From NCBI GenBank assembly GCA_945871955.1, contig CAMBXR010000004.1, positions 26,143 through 90,142 of the forward strand: a stretch of DNA of 64,000 nucleotides, in the 5' to 3' direction. This stretch comes from an uncultured Clostridium sp. (GTDB lineage: Bacteria > Bacillota > Clostridia > Peptostreptococcales > Peptostreptococcaceae). The notes below the pieces were generated by a model, which ran no database searches, was not told the DNA's origin, and worked only from the letters and a program-made list of their open reading frames with translations. Shown here one piece after another: positions 1 to 8,397 of the stretch (position 1 is the stretch's first letter; the number at the start of each line of letters is the position of its first letter). The translations under genes were made by a program, and so were the position numbers.

Positions 1-630
1 GGGGCTTCTGTATTACCATCAACACTAGATTATGGAGCAGATAAATTAAAAGATGCTACTCCTTATGATGAAAAAGAAGCAATTAAAATATTAGATGATG
101 CAAAAATAGTTGATACTGATGGAGATGGATATAGAGAATTAGATGGAAAAAATATTGAGTTAAACTTCCTTACATATGATAGTAGAAATTTACCTGACTT
201 TGCAGAAGGTGTGTCATCTCAATTAGAAAAGATAGGCATAAAAGTTAATGTTAAAAAGACTGATGCAGATACAGAGTGGAATATGCTTGTAGCAGGAGAG
301 TATGATTTACTTAACACAAACTGGATGACAGTTCAAGATGGTGATCCATATGGATACTTAGATAACTGGTATGGAAAGTCGAATGCTAATTACTGCGGAT
401 ATCAAAATGATGAGTACGATAAAATATATGAAGCATTATCAACGGAAATGAATGAAGAAAAACGTAAAGATATGATAGAGAAGTTACAACAAATATTAAT
501 AGATGATGCAGCAGTAATGATACATGGATATTACAACAGTAACATGTCTAGTAATAAATCAGTAACGGGAGCAAATATAAGTGTTGCAGATTACTATTGG
601 ATAACTACAGCTATAAAACCAGCTAAGTAA
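1..630 (+). CDS. ABC transporter substrate-binding protein (peptide/nickel type, SBP family 5), C-terminal part; 5' end truncated by window
   Basis: Frame 1 is open from base 1 (GASVLPSTLDYGADKLKD...), ending ...ITTAIKPAK; listed ORF 211-630 is only its distal part; followed by OppD/OppF-type ATPases. Confidence 0.85.
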   Translation, partial: GASVLPSTLDYGADKLKDATPYDEKEAIKILDDAKIVDTDGDGYRELDGKNIELNFLTYDSRNLPDFAEGVSSQLEKIGIKVNVKKTDADTEWNMLVAGEYDLLNTNWMTVQDGDPYGYLDNWYGKSNANYCGYQNDEYDKIYEALSTEMNEEKRKDMIEKLQQILIDDAAVMIHGYYNSNMSSNKSVTGANISVADYYWITTAIKPAK

Positions 631-720
631 AATAAAAATAATGTTAAGCTACTACCTTAATAAAGGTTGTAGCTTAAATTATGAATATAGTTAAGTAAGA
701 TTAAAATAGGAGATGATATT

Positions 721-1506
721 ATGTTAAATATCAATAATATTACAGTTCAATACGGAAATAATAAGCCTATATTAGAAAACCTTAGTCTTGATATGAAACA
801 AGGGGAAATAGTAAGTATAGTAGGAGAAAGTGGTAGTGGAAAAACTACTGTAATACGTTCTGTAATGGGATTACTACCAGCAGGTGGTAAGGTAACAAAG
901 GGAGATATTATATTTAATGGACAGTCACTTTTATCTTATTCAAGAGAACAGTGGAATAAAATTAGAGGAACACAACTATCTATGATATTCCAAGACTGTG
1001 GAGCTATGATTAATCCAATTAGAAAAATAGGAAAGCAGTTTGTAGAATATATTAGAATGCATGAAGATATATCTAAAGAAGAAGCTAGTAAAAAAGCTCT
1101 AAATATGTTAGAGCAAATGATGCTACCAAATCCAGAGAATATAATGAAAAGTTATCCATTCCAATTAAGTGGAGGTATGCGTCAAAGAGTTGGTATTGCC
1201 ATGGCAATGACCTTTAATCCAAAACTTTTAATTGCAGATGAACCGACTAGTGCCCTTGATGTAACTACTCAGTCTCAAATTATAAGGAATATGTTAGAGC
1301 TAAGGGAAAAGTTTAATACGGGTATTATAATGGTTACTCATAACTTAGCAGTAGCGGCTTATATATCTGATAAAATAATAGTTATGAAAGATGGAAAAAT
1401 AGTGGAGCAAGGAAGTAGAGATGATATATTAAATAATCCAAAAGATGACTATACTAAGAGTTTGCTAGATGCTGTTCCAAGTTGGGAGGATGAATTATAT
1501 GCTTAA
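721..1506 (+). CDS. Oligopeptide/nickel ABC transporter ATP-binding protein (OppD/NikD-like)
   Basis: Walker A GESGSGKTT, signature LSGGMRQR, Walker B LLIADEPTSALD. Confidence 0.9.
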   Translation: MLNINNITVQYGNNKPILENLSLDMKQGEIVSIVGESGSGKTTVIRSVMGLLPAGGKVTKGDIIFNGQSLLSYSREQWNKIRGTQLSMIFQDCGAMINPIRKIGKQFVEYIRMHEDISKEEASKKALNMLEQMMLPNPENIMKSYPFQLSGGMRQRVGIAMAMTFNPKLLIADEPTSALDVTTQSQIIRNMLELREKFNTGIIMVTHNLAVAAYISDKIIVMKDGKIVEQGSRDDILNNPKDDYTKSLLDAVPSWEDELYA

Positions 1507-2452
1507 AAGTAAACCTATATTAGAAATAAAAAATGTCACAAAAACATTTAAAACTTCTGATAATAAAGTTTTAACAGCTTGTAATGATATTTCTCTAGAT
1601 TTTGAAGAGGGGAAAACTCTTGGAATAGTAGGTGAAAGTGGATGTGGTAAAAGTACTTTAATGAAAATGATAGTTCAACTTGAAGATACCACATCTGGTG
1701 AAATTTTATATAAAGGTGAAGATATTACTAAACTAAAAGGAGAGAAACTTCGCCAAAATAGAAAACATATTCAAATGGTATTCCAAGATCCATCAACAGC
1801 TTTCAATCCTAAAATGAAGGTCAGAGATATAATATGTGAACCTCTTTTAAACTTTAAATTAATCAAAAAAAGCCAAAAAGATGAAGTTGCAAAAAAATAT
1901 TTAGAGATGGTTGATTTACCAGGAAGTTTTGCCAATAGATATATTCATAATATGAGTGGAGGGCAACGTCAACGTATAGGAATAGCAAGGGCTCTAGTTC
2001 TTGAACCTAAGGTGATTATTCTTGATGAATCCACTTCAGCCCTTGATGTGTCTGTACAAAAAAATATAATAGATTTAATTAAAAAATTGCAAAGAGAAAA
2101 AAATATTACTATAGGATTTGTTTGTCATGATATATCCTTAATGTCTGAAATAAGTGATAAAGTTGCTGTTATGTATTTAGGAAATTTAGTTGAAGTTATT
2201 CCTGGTGGAAAACTTCAAAGAGAATGTAAGCATCCTTATACAAAAACTTTAATATCTTCAGTATTCCATTTAAATATGGATTACTCTAAGAAAATTGAAA
2301 ATATTAAAGATGAGGCAGCAAATCCTCTAGATATTCAAAAGGGTTGTGCTTTTAAAAATCGTTGTAAATATGCAATGGAAATTTGTGAAAATGAAAGACC
2401 GAAATTAAAGTCAGTATCAAAAGGTCATCAAATAGCTTGCCATCTTAAGTAG
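1499..2452 (+). CDS. Oligopeptide/nickel ABC transporter ATP-binding protein (OppF/NikE-like)
   Basis: Walker A GESGCGKST, MSGGQRQR, ILDESTSALD, C-terminal oligopeptide-transporter cysteine motif (GCAFKNRCKYAMEICE). Start chosen at ATG 1499 behind GGGAGGA; overlaps upstream stop. Confidence 0.88.
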   Translation: MLKSKPILEIKNVTKTFKTSDNKVLTACNDISLDFEEGKTLGIVGESGCGKSTLMKMIVQLEDTTSGEILYKGEDITKLKGEKLRQNRKHIQMVFQDPSTAFNPKMKVRDIICEPLLNFKLIKKSQKDEVAKKYLEMVDLPGSFANRYIHNMSGGQRQRIGIARALVLEPKVIILDESTSALDVSVQKNIIDLIKKLQREKNITIGFVCHDISLMSEISDKVAVMYLGNLVEVIPGGKLQRECKHPYTKTLISSVFHLNMDYSKKIENIKDEAANPLDIQKGCAFKNRCKYAMEICENERPKLKSVSKGHQIACHLK

Positions 2453-2463
2453 GAGATAGAATA

Positions 2464-3792
2464 ATGAATCAAAATGATCTTACAAAAGGATCTATAGGAA
2501 AAGGAATTTTAGTATTTTTATTACCTTTATTAGCAAGTACTTTGATACAACAGTTATATAATACTGTAGACTTAATTTTTGTCGGTAAATTCTGTGGAAC
2601 AGAAGCCACAGCTGCTGTAGGGGCAAGTAGTTTAATGATAACTTGTTTCATTGGCTTTTTTAATGGAATGGCAGTAGGAACAAATGTAGTAGCAGCATAT
2701 ATTTATGGAAAACAAGATAAAAAAGGATTAAAAAATGCAATTCAGACAGTTTTTATGATTGGACTTATTGGTGGTTTAATAATAACTATTATAGGTATGT
2801 ATTTTGCACCAGTATTTTTAAAATATATGAATACTCCAAAAAGTATTTTAGATATAGCTACAAAATATTTAAGAATATATACCTTAAGTATGGTATCTAT
2901 AGTTATATACAATCTTTTATGTGGAATTCTAAGAGCAATAGGTGATTCTAAATCTCCAATGATGTTCCAAATATTTGGAGGAATAGTCAATGTGGTTGCA
3001 GATTTTATTTTTATAGTAATATTAAAAATGGGTGTAGAAGGAGCTGCTATAGCAACTTTATTCTCTCAAACTCTTACAGCAATTTTAACGATTATTTGTT
3101 TTTATAAACAAAAAGAAGAGACAAAATTACAATTTAATCTTAGTATATTTGATACACATATATTCAAAAAAATACTGATGATAGGAGTTCCAGCAGGAGT
3201 TCAATCAATTGTAATTACTTTATCTAATATAATTATTCAGTCTCAGATAAATTCCTTTGGAGTAGATGCTATAGCATCATTTACTGCTTATTTTAAAATA
3301 GAATTGATTCTTTATTTACCCATTATAGTATTAGGTCAAGCATTAGTATCCTTTGTTGGTCAAAACTATGGAGCAAGTCAGTATGATAGGATAAATAAAG
3401 GCGTTAAATATTCAATGATTGTAAGTGTAATAATTACTATAATAGTAAGCGCATTAATTATATTAAATTCAGATATGTTGTTTGGTGTATTTACATCAAG
3501 TAAAGAAGTTATGAAATATGGAAGAAATATTGTATCAATTACATTCCCATTCTACTTCTTATATGTTATTTTAGAATGCTCAAGCAGTAAAATTAGAGGA
3601 ATAGGAATATCTATACCACCAATGATAATTACATTATTTAGTTTTTGTGGTATAAGAATAATGTTTTTGATAGCTTTATTGAAAAAATATAATAGTATAT
3701 CAAGTATAGCAGCTACATATCCAATATCATGGTTATTTGCAGCTATATTAATGGGAGTATATGCTCATTATACTTTTTCTAAGAAAATCTAA
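2464..3792 (+). CDS. MATE family multidrug efflux transporter
   Basis: Multi-TM protein with MATE-type N-terminus (LLASTLIQQLYNTVDLIFVGKFCGTEATAAVGASS). Confidence 0.88.
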   Translation: MNQNDLTKGSIGKGILVFLLPLLASTLIQQLYNTVDLIFVGKFCGTEATAAVGASSLMITCFIGFFNGMAVGTNVVAAYIYGKQDKKGLKNAIQTVFMIGLIGGLIITIIGMYFAPVFLKYMNTPKSILDIATKYLRIYTLSMVSIVIYNLLCGILRAIGDSKSPMMFQIFGGIVNVVADFIFIVILKMGVEGAAIATLFSQTLTAILTIICFYKQKEETKLQFNLSIFDTHIFKKILMIGVPAGVQSIVITLSNIIIQSQINSFGVDAIASFTAYFKIELILYLPIIVLGQALVSFVGQNYGASQYDRINKGVKYSMIVSVIITIIVSALIILNSDMLFGVFTSSKEVMKYGRNIVSITFPFYFLYVILECSSSKIRGIGISIPPMIITLFSFCGIRIMFLIALLKKYNSISSIAATYPISWLFAAILMGVYAHYTFSKKI

Positions 3793-3941
3793 AAACAAAG
3801 ATAAAGATTTAAAAGAAGCTGTTTGCTAAACTTTAGTAGATAGCTCCTTTACTTTTAAATAAAAAATTAAAAAATAATAAGAAGTATGCAATTTAATATT
3901 GAAAAAGAATAAAAAAGAATGTAATATATGAATATAAAAAC

Positions 3942-3961
3942 ATATGAACACATATTCATGT
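3942..3961. promoter_or_regulatory. ArsR/SmtB-type operator palindrome
   Basis: ATATGAACACATATTCATGT, matching the ATGAACA-N2-TATTCAT type of SmtB/CzrA operators; just downstream of TTGAAA-17-TAATAT (3899-3927). Confidence 0.65.
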
Positions 3962-3981
3962 ATTATACAAAGGAGTATTTT

Positions 3982-4350
3982 GTGGAAAAATTTATAATAA
4001 AGTGTATAAAATGCTCTAATAATAATAGTCGAGTGAATATACATAAAGGTAATATAGATGAAGAAAGAAGTCTAAATGACTTGGCTGAATTATTTAAAAT
4101 TCTTGGAGATTCAAATAGAATGAAAATTTTATTTGGCTTGCTTGAAGGTGAAATGTGTGTATGTGATATAGTAAATCTTTTGGGAATGACTCAATCAGCA
4201 GTATCCCATCAATTAAGGATATTGAAGCAATCTAGGTTAGTTAGGGTTAGAAAGCAAGGAAAGTCAGTGTATTATTCTTTAAATGATAATTACATAAGAC
4301 AAATCTTCAATTATGGGTTGAACCACATAAAAGAAATTTATAACGTTTAG
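3982..4350 (+). CDS. ArsR/SmtB family metalloregulator (CadC-like)
   Basis: wHTH with GEMCVCDIVNLLGMTQSAVSHQLRILKQSRLVRVRKQGKSVYYSL. GTG 3982 preferred (AAGGAG upstream; listed ATG 3928 lies 5' of the operator). Confidence 0.85.
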   Translation: MEKFIIKCIKCSNNNSRVNIHKGNIDEERSLNDLAELFKILGDSNRMKILFGLLEGEMCVCDIVNLLGMTQSAVSHQLRILKQSRLVRVRKQGKSVYYSLNDNYIRQIFNYGLNHIKEIYNV

Positions 4351-4361
4351 GGGGAGATAAA

Positions 4362-7343
4362 ATGTCAACAGAAGTTTTAGTTAAAAAAGATCTTATTCTT
4401 GGCGGTCTGACATGTGCTCATTGTGCAGAAGAAATTGGAAAAGGTGTAAGAAAAATAGATGGTATAGTAGATAGTAATATGAATTTTGTAAATAAAAAAT
4501 TAACTGTATTATTTGATTCTACTTATAATGAAGAAGAAGTAATAAAAGCAATTATAAAAAAAATAGACTCAATAGAGCCAGGACTTGATATACAAGTTGT
4601 AGAGAAGAAAATTAGAAAAGTTGCAACAAATAAGCCAAATCCAAATAACAAAAAAGAACTTATATTAGGTGGATTAACGTGTGCTCACTGCGCTGAAGAA
4701 ATAGGAAATGCAGTATCTAAGATGGAAGGCGTAAAAAATAGTTATTTAAACTTTGTAAATAAAAAATTGCTAGTAGAATTACATCCTAATAAAGATGAAG
4801 AAAATTTAATAAAAGATATAATAGCAAAAATAGACTCAATAGAGCCAGGACTTGATATACAAGTTGTAGAGAAGAGAACTAGAAGAGCAGCAACAAACAA
4901 GCTAAATTCAAATAATAAAAAAGAGCTAATCTTAGGTGGCTTAACATGTGCACACTGTGCAGAAGAAATAGGAAATGCAGTAGCAAAAATGGAAGGAATA
5001 AAAAACAGTCACTTAAACTTCGTAAATAAAAAATTATCATTAGAATTTGCTGAAAGTATAAATCAAGAAAGCTTAATAAAAGAAATAATAGCAAAAATAG
5101 ATTCCATAGAGCCAGGTCTTGATATACAAGTTGTAGATAAATCTGCAAAAAAAGCTAAAGCAGTAAGTAATAAAAGAGAAATGATATTAGGTGGCTTAAC
5201 ATGTGCACACTGTGCAGAAGTAATAGGTACAGAAGTAGCAAAAATGGAAGGAATAAAAAATAGTCACTTAAACTTCGTAAATAAAAAATTATCATTAGAA
5301 TTTACTGAAGATGTAAATCAAGAAAGTTTAATAAAAGAAATAATAGCAAAAATAGATTCAATAGAACCAGGACTTGATATACAAGTTAAGGATGATAAAA
5401 AACATAGTATAGATTTAAATTCTTTTGAAGGTTCTACTCAAAAGCAACAATCAGTAGAAAAAGTAAAAGAAAATAAAAAGAAAGCTAAATTATCATTAAA
5501 TGATGAAAAAGCTAAATTATTTAAGATAATTATTGGAGCTTTAGTATTTATATTTGCTTTCTATCAAGAAGCAACAGGTCATGAAAATCAATATTCATTA
5601 TTTATATTCTTAGCATCTTATGTAATAGTAGGTGGAGATGTTTTATACAAAGCATTTAGAAATATAACAAGAGGTAGAGTGTTTGATGAAAACTTCTTAA
5701 TAACTGTGGCAACAACAGGTGCTATTTTAACAGGAGAAGCATCAGAAGCAGTTGGAGTTATGTTATTCTATAAAATAGGTGAATACTTACAAGAATTAGC
5801 AGTTGGAAAATCAAGAAAATCTATATCTGAGTTAATGCAAATAAGACCAGATGTAGCTAATTTAAAAGTAGGTAGTGGAATTGAAGTTGTAGATCCTGAA
5901 GATGTAGAAATAGGTGATTATATAGTTGTAAAACCAGGTGAAAAAGTTCCTCTAGATGGTGTGATAGTTGAAGGAAGTTCGATGGTTGATACATCAGCTT
6001 TAACAGGTGAATCAGTACTTAGAACTGTTAAATCAGGTGATGAATTATTATCTGGATTTATAAACAAAAATGCATTATTAACTGTAAAAGTAACTAAAGA
6101 TTTCTCGGAATCAACAGTTTCTAAAATATTAGATATGGTTGAAAATGCAAGTAGCAAAAAATCTAAAACAGAAAACTTTATATCAGTATTCTCAAGATAC
6201 TATACTCCAGTAGTAGTTTCATTAGCTGCATTATTAGCAGTGATACCTCCTTTAGTAATAGAAGGTGCAGTGTTTAGTGATTGGATACATAGAGGATTAA
6301 TCTTCTTAGTTGTATCTTGTCCATGTGCATTAGTTTTATCTATACCATTAAGTTATTTCAGTGGAATAGGTGTTGCATCAAAAAATGGTATCCTTATAAA
6401 AGGAAGTAACTACTTAGAAGCTTTAAGATATGTTGATACAGTAGTATTTGATAAAACTGGTACTTTAACAGAAGGTGTATTTGATGTTGTTAATTTAAAA
6501 GCAATAGGTGTTAGTGAAGAGGAATTAATGAAATTTGCTTCTATAGCAGAGGCTAATTCTAATCACCCTATAGCAAAATCCATATTAAAATACTACAATA
6601 AACAAGTTGATTTAAATAAAATAGATGAGTATGAAGAAATTGCAGCTCACGGTATAAAAGTAAAATATGAAAATAATATTATATTAGCTGGTAATGAAAA
6701 GTTAATGAAAGCTAATAATATAAAAATAGAAAAAAATACTAACATGGGAACTGTAGTTTATGTTGCAGTGAATAATAAATTTATTGGTTATATAGTGATA
6801 GCTGATAAAATTAAAAAAGATAGTGAAGAAGCTATAAAAGGAATAAAAGAACAAGGCATAAAACAAACTGTAATGTTAACAGGTGACAATAAAGATGTTG
6901 CCCAGTCTGTTGCTGAAAAATTAAAACTCGATAAAGTATTCTCTAATTTATTGCCAAATGAAAAAGTAGATAGAATAGAAGAATTATATGTAGGAAGAAA
7001 TGAAAAAGAAAAAATTGCTTTTGTTGGTGATGGTATAAATGATGCACCTGTACTTGCTCGTGTTGATGTAGGTATAGCAATGGGAGGACTTGGATCAGAT
7101 GCAGCAATAGAAGCAGCAGATATAGTTATAATGACAGATGAACCAAGTAAAATAGCTAAAGGTATTAAAATATCTAAGAAAACTTATAAAATAGTATGGC
7201 AAAATATTATATTTGCTTTAGGAATAAAAATAATAGTAATGGTATTTGGCGCTATGGGTATGGCTAGTATGTGGGAAGCCGTATTTGCAGATGTTGGTGT
7301 TGCAATATTAGCAGTATTAAATGCCATGAGAATAATGAAGTAA
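4362..7343 (+). CDS. P1B-type heavy-metal (Zn/Cd/Pb) translocating ATPase with four N-terminal HMA domains
   Basis: Four GGLTCAHCAE motifs, CPC motif SCPCALVLSIP, DKTGTLTEG phosphorylation site, GDGINDAPVLA. Confidence 0.93.
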   Translation: MSTEVLVKKDLILGGLTCAHCAEEIGKGVRKIDGIVDSNMNFVNKKLTVLFDSTYNEEEVIKAIIKKIDSIEPGLDIQVVEKKIRKVATNKPNPNNKKELILGGLTCAHCAEEIGNAVSKMEGVKNSYLNFVNKKLLVELHPNKDEENLIKDIIAKIDSIEPGLDIQVVEKRTRRAATNKLNSNNKKELILGGLTCAHCAEEIGNAVAKMEGIKNSHLNFVNKKLSLEFAESINQESLIKEIIAKIDSIEPGLDIQVVDKSAKKAKAVSNKREMILGGLTCAHCAEVIGTEVAKMEGIKNSHLNFVNKKLSLEFTEDVNQESLIKEIIAKIDSIEPGLDIQVKDDKKHSIDLNSFEGSTQKQQSVEKVKENKKKAKLSLNDEKAKLFKIIIGALVFIFAFYQEATGHENQYSLFIFLASYVIVGGDVLYKAFRNITRGRVFDENFLITVATTGAILTGEASEAVGVMLFYKIGEYLQELAVGKSRKSISELMQIRPDVANLKVGSGIEVVDPEDVEIGDYIVVKPGEKVPLDGVIVEGSSMVDTSALTGESVLRTVKSGDELLSGFINKNALLTVKVTKDFSESTVSKILDMVENASSKKSKTENFISVFSRYYTPVVVSLAALLAVIPPLVIEGAVFSDWIHRGLIFLVVSCPCALVLSIPLSYFSGIGVASKNGILIKGSNYLEALRYVDTVVFDKTGTLTEGVFDVVNLKAIGVSEEELMKFASIAEANSNHPIAKSILKYYNKQVDLNKIDEYEEIAAHGIKVKYENNIILAGNEKLMKANNIKIEKNTNMGTVVYVAVNNKFIGYIVIADKIKKDSEEAIKGIKEQGIKQTVMLTGDNKDVAQSVAEKLKLDKVFSNLLPNEKVDRIEELYVGRNEKEKIAFVGDGINDAPVLARVDVGIAMGGLGSDAAIEAADIVIMTDEPSKIAKGIKISKKTYKIVWQNIIFALGIKIIVMVFGAMGMASMWEAVFADVGVAILAVLNAMRIMK
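4385..5390 (+). repeat. Four tandem HMA-domain coding repeats (unit about 255-267 bp)
   Basis: GGLTCAHCAE...FVNKKL...IDSIEPGLDIQV repeated four times; GGTGG anchors near 4401, 4668, 4935, 5190. Confidence 0.9.
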
Positions 7344-7357
7344 TAACAAATAATAAA

Positions 7358-7406
7358 AAAGAACTGCCTCAAGGTGATTTTATCATTAAATGAGGTAGTT
7401 CTTTTT
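7358..7406 (+). terminator. Rho-independent terminator
   Basis: AAAGAACTGCCTCA ... TGAGGTAGTTCTTTTT. Confidence 0.8.
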
Positions 7407-7513
7407 ATTATAACTAATTAGTGAAAGTGTTTTATTGACATAAGTTTAGTAAATTTTGTATTATAATTAACTTAATAAAAGGGATAAACGATTAAAAGTA
7501 TATGGGGGATACT

Positions 7514-8332
7514 ATGAAGGAGAAGTACTTAATAGGAGAAGTTAGTAAATTATTTAATATAACACGTGATACATTATTACACTACGATAAAATAGGTCTT
7601 TTAAGTCCTAAAAAGGATGATAAAAATGGTTATAGATATTATAACATTGAAGATTTGAATTATTTGACAGATATAATTTTTTATAAAAGTTTAAATTTGT
7701 CTCTAAAGGATATACATAAAGCAATTAAAGATTCTTCACCAGAGGAAATATTAGACTTAATTAAAGAAAAGGAAATTTATATAAAAAAAGAACTAGACAA
7801 AATAAAGAAGGTTCAACAGAGATTAGAAAGTATGAAAATAAGTGTGGAGGAGTGTATTAATGATTCTAAGAAAATAGAGTTAGTAAAAGATGAAAAAGAA
7901 AGTTATTTCTTTTTAGAAATTACAAAAGAAAATAAATTTAATGATTTCATAGATATAATAGAAAAAATTCAAAATATCAATCAATATACTTTTGATTATG
8001 TGGAATTTTCATTCTTAATAGATGAAGGAGTTTTATTTGATAAAGATGCAGATAAAAAAATAAAATGGGGGCTTACTATAACTGAAAATATTGATGAGAT
8101 AAAAAATAATATAGATAGTAAAAGTATAGAGTTTGTTTCTGAAGAAAAATATATGTATACGGTTATAGCTTTAAATAACAACGACTATGAAAACTGGATA
8201 GATTATGTTAGAAATATAGTTAAAGAAAATAATATAGATGTTGCAGGTCCTATACTTGGACAAATGTTACTTACTGCATATAAAGATTCCAATCCAATTG
8301 ATTATTTTGGTTTATATATACCTGTTAAATAA
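7514..8332 (+). CDS. MerR family transcriptional regulator (TipA/BmrR-like, with effector domain)
   Basis: MKEKYLIGEVSKLFNITRDTLLHYDKIGLLSPKKDDKNGYRYY MerR wHTH; GyrI-like C-terminal region; start at ATG 7514 after GGGGGA. Confidence 0.87.
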   Translation: MKEKYLIGEVSKLFNITRDTLLHYDKIGLLSPKKDDKNGYRYYNIEDLNYLTDIIFYKSLNLSLKDIHKAIKDSSPEEILDLIKEKEIYIKKELDKIKKVQQRLESMKISVEECINDSKKIELVKDEKESYFFLEITKENKFNDFIDIIEKIQNINQYTFDYVEFSFLIDEGVLFDKDADKKIKWGLTITENIDEIKNNIDSKSIEFVSEEKYMYTVIALNNNDYENWIDYVRNIVKENNIDVAGPILGQMLLTAYKDSNPIDYFGLYIPVK

Positions 8333-8345
8333 ATTAAATTTTTAG

Positions 8346-8376
8346 TTGACCTATGTGTAAGACACAGGTTTATCAT
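8346..8376 (+). promoter_or_regulatory. MerR-type promoter with 19-bp spacer and dyad
   Basis: TTGACC-19-TATCAT with imperfect palindrome ACCTATGTGTAAGACACAGGT (8349-8369) spanning the spacer, directly after a merR-family gene and before a MATE gene. Confidence 0.65.
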
Positions 8377-8397
8377 TATATTAGGGAGATGATAATA

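Noticed and set aside
643-679. Hairpin TAAGCTACTACCTT...AAGGTTGTAGCTTA as a terminator
   Set aside because: Strong stem but no following U-tract; could be an intra-operon processing or attenuation structure, not called as a feature.
2742-2990. Minus-strand ORF inside MATE gene (and similar antisense ORFs, e.g. 5918-6157, 8916-9260, 17520-17846, 23930-24241, 59405-59740)
   Set aside because: Antisense shadows of conserved genes with typical AT-rich I/S/N-heavy composition; no independent evidence.
3817-3845. Long hairpin AGCTGTTTGCT...AGTAGATAGCT after the first MATE gene as terminator
   Set aside because: Stem depends on several G-U pairs and lacks an immediate poly-U tail; plausible but not strong enough to list.
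4879-5148. Minus-strand ORF (89 aa) opposite the HMA repeats
   Set aside because: Shadow ORF of a strongly supported repeat-rich coding region; leucine-rich low-complexity translation, no RBS logic.
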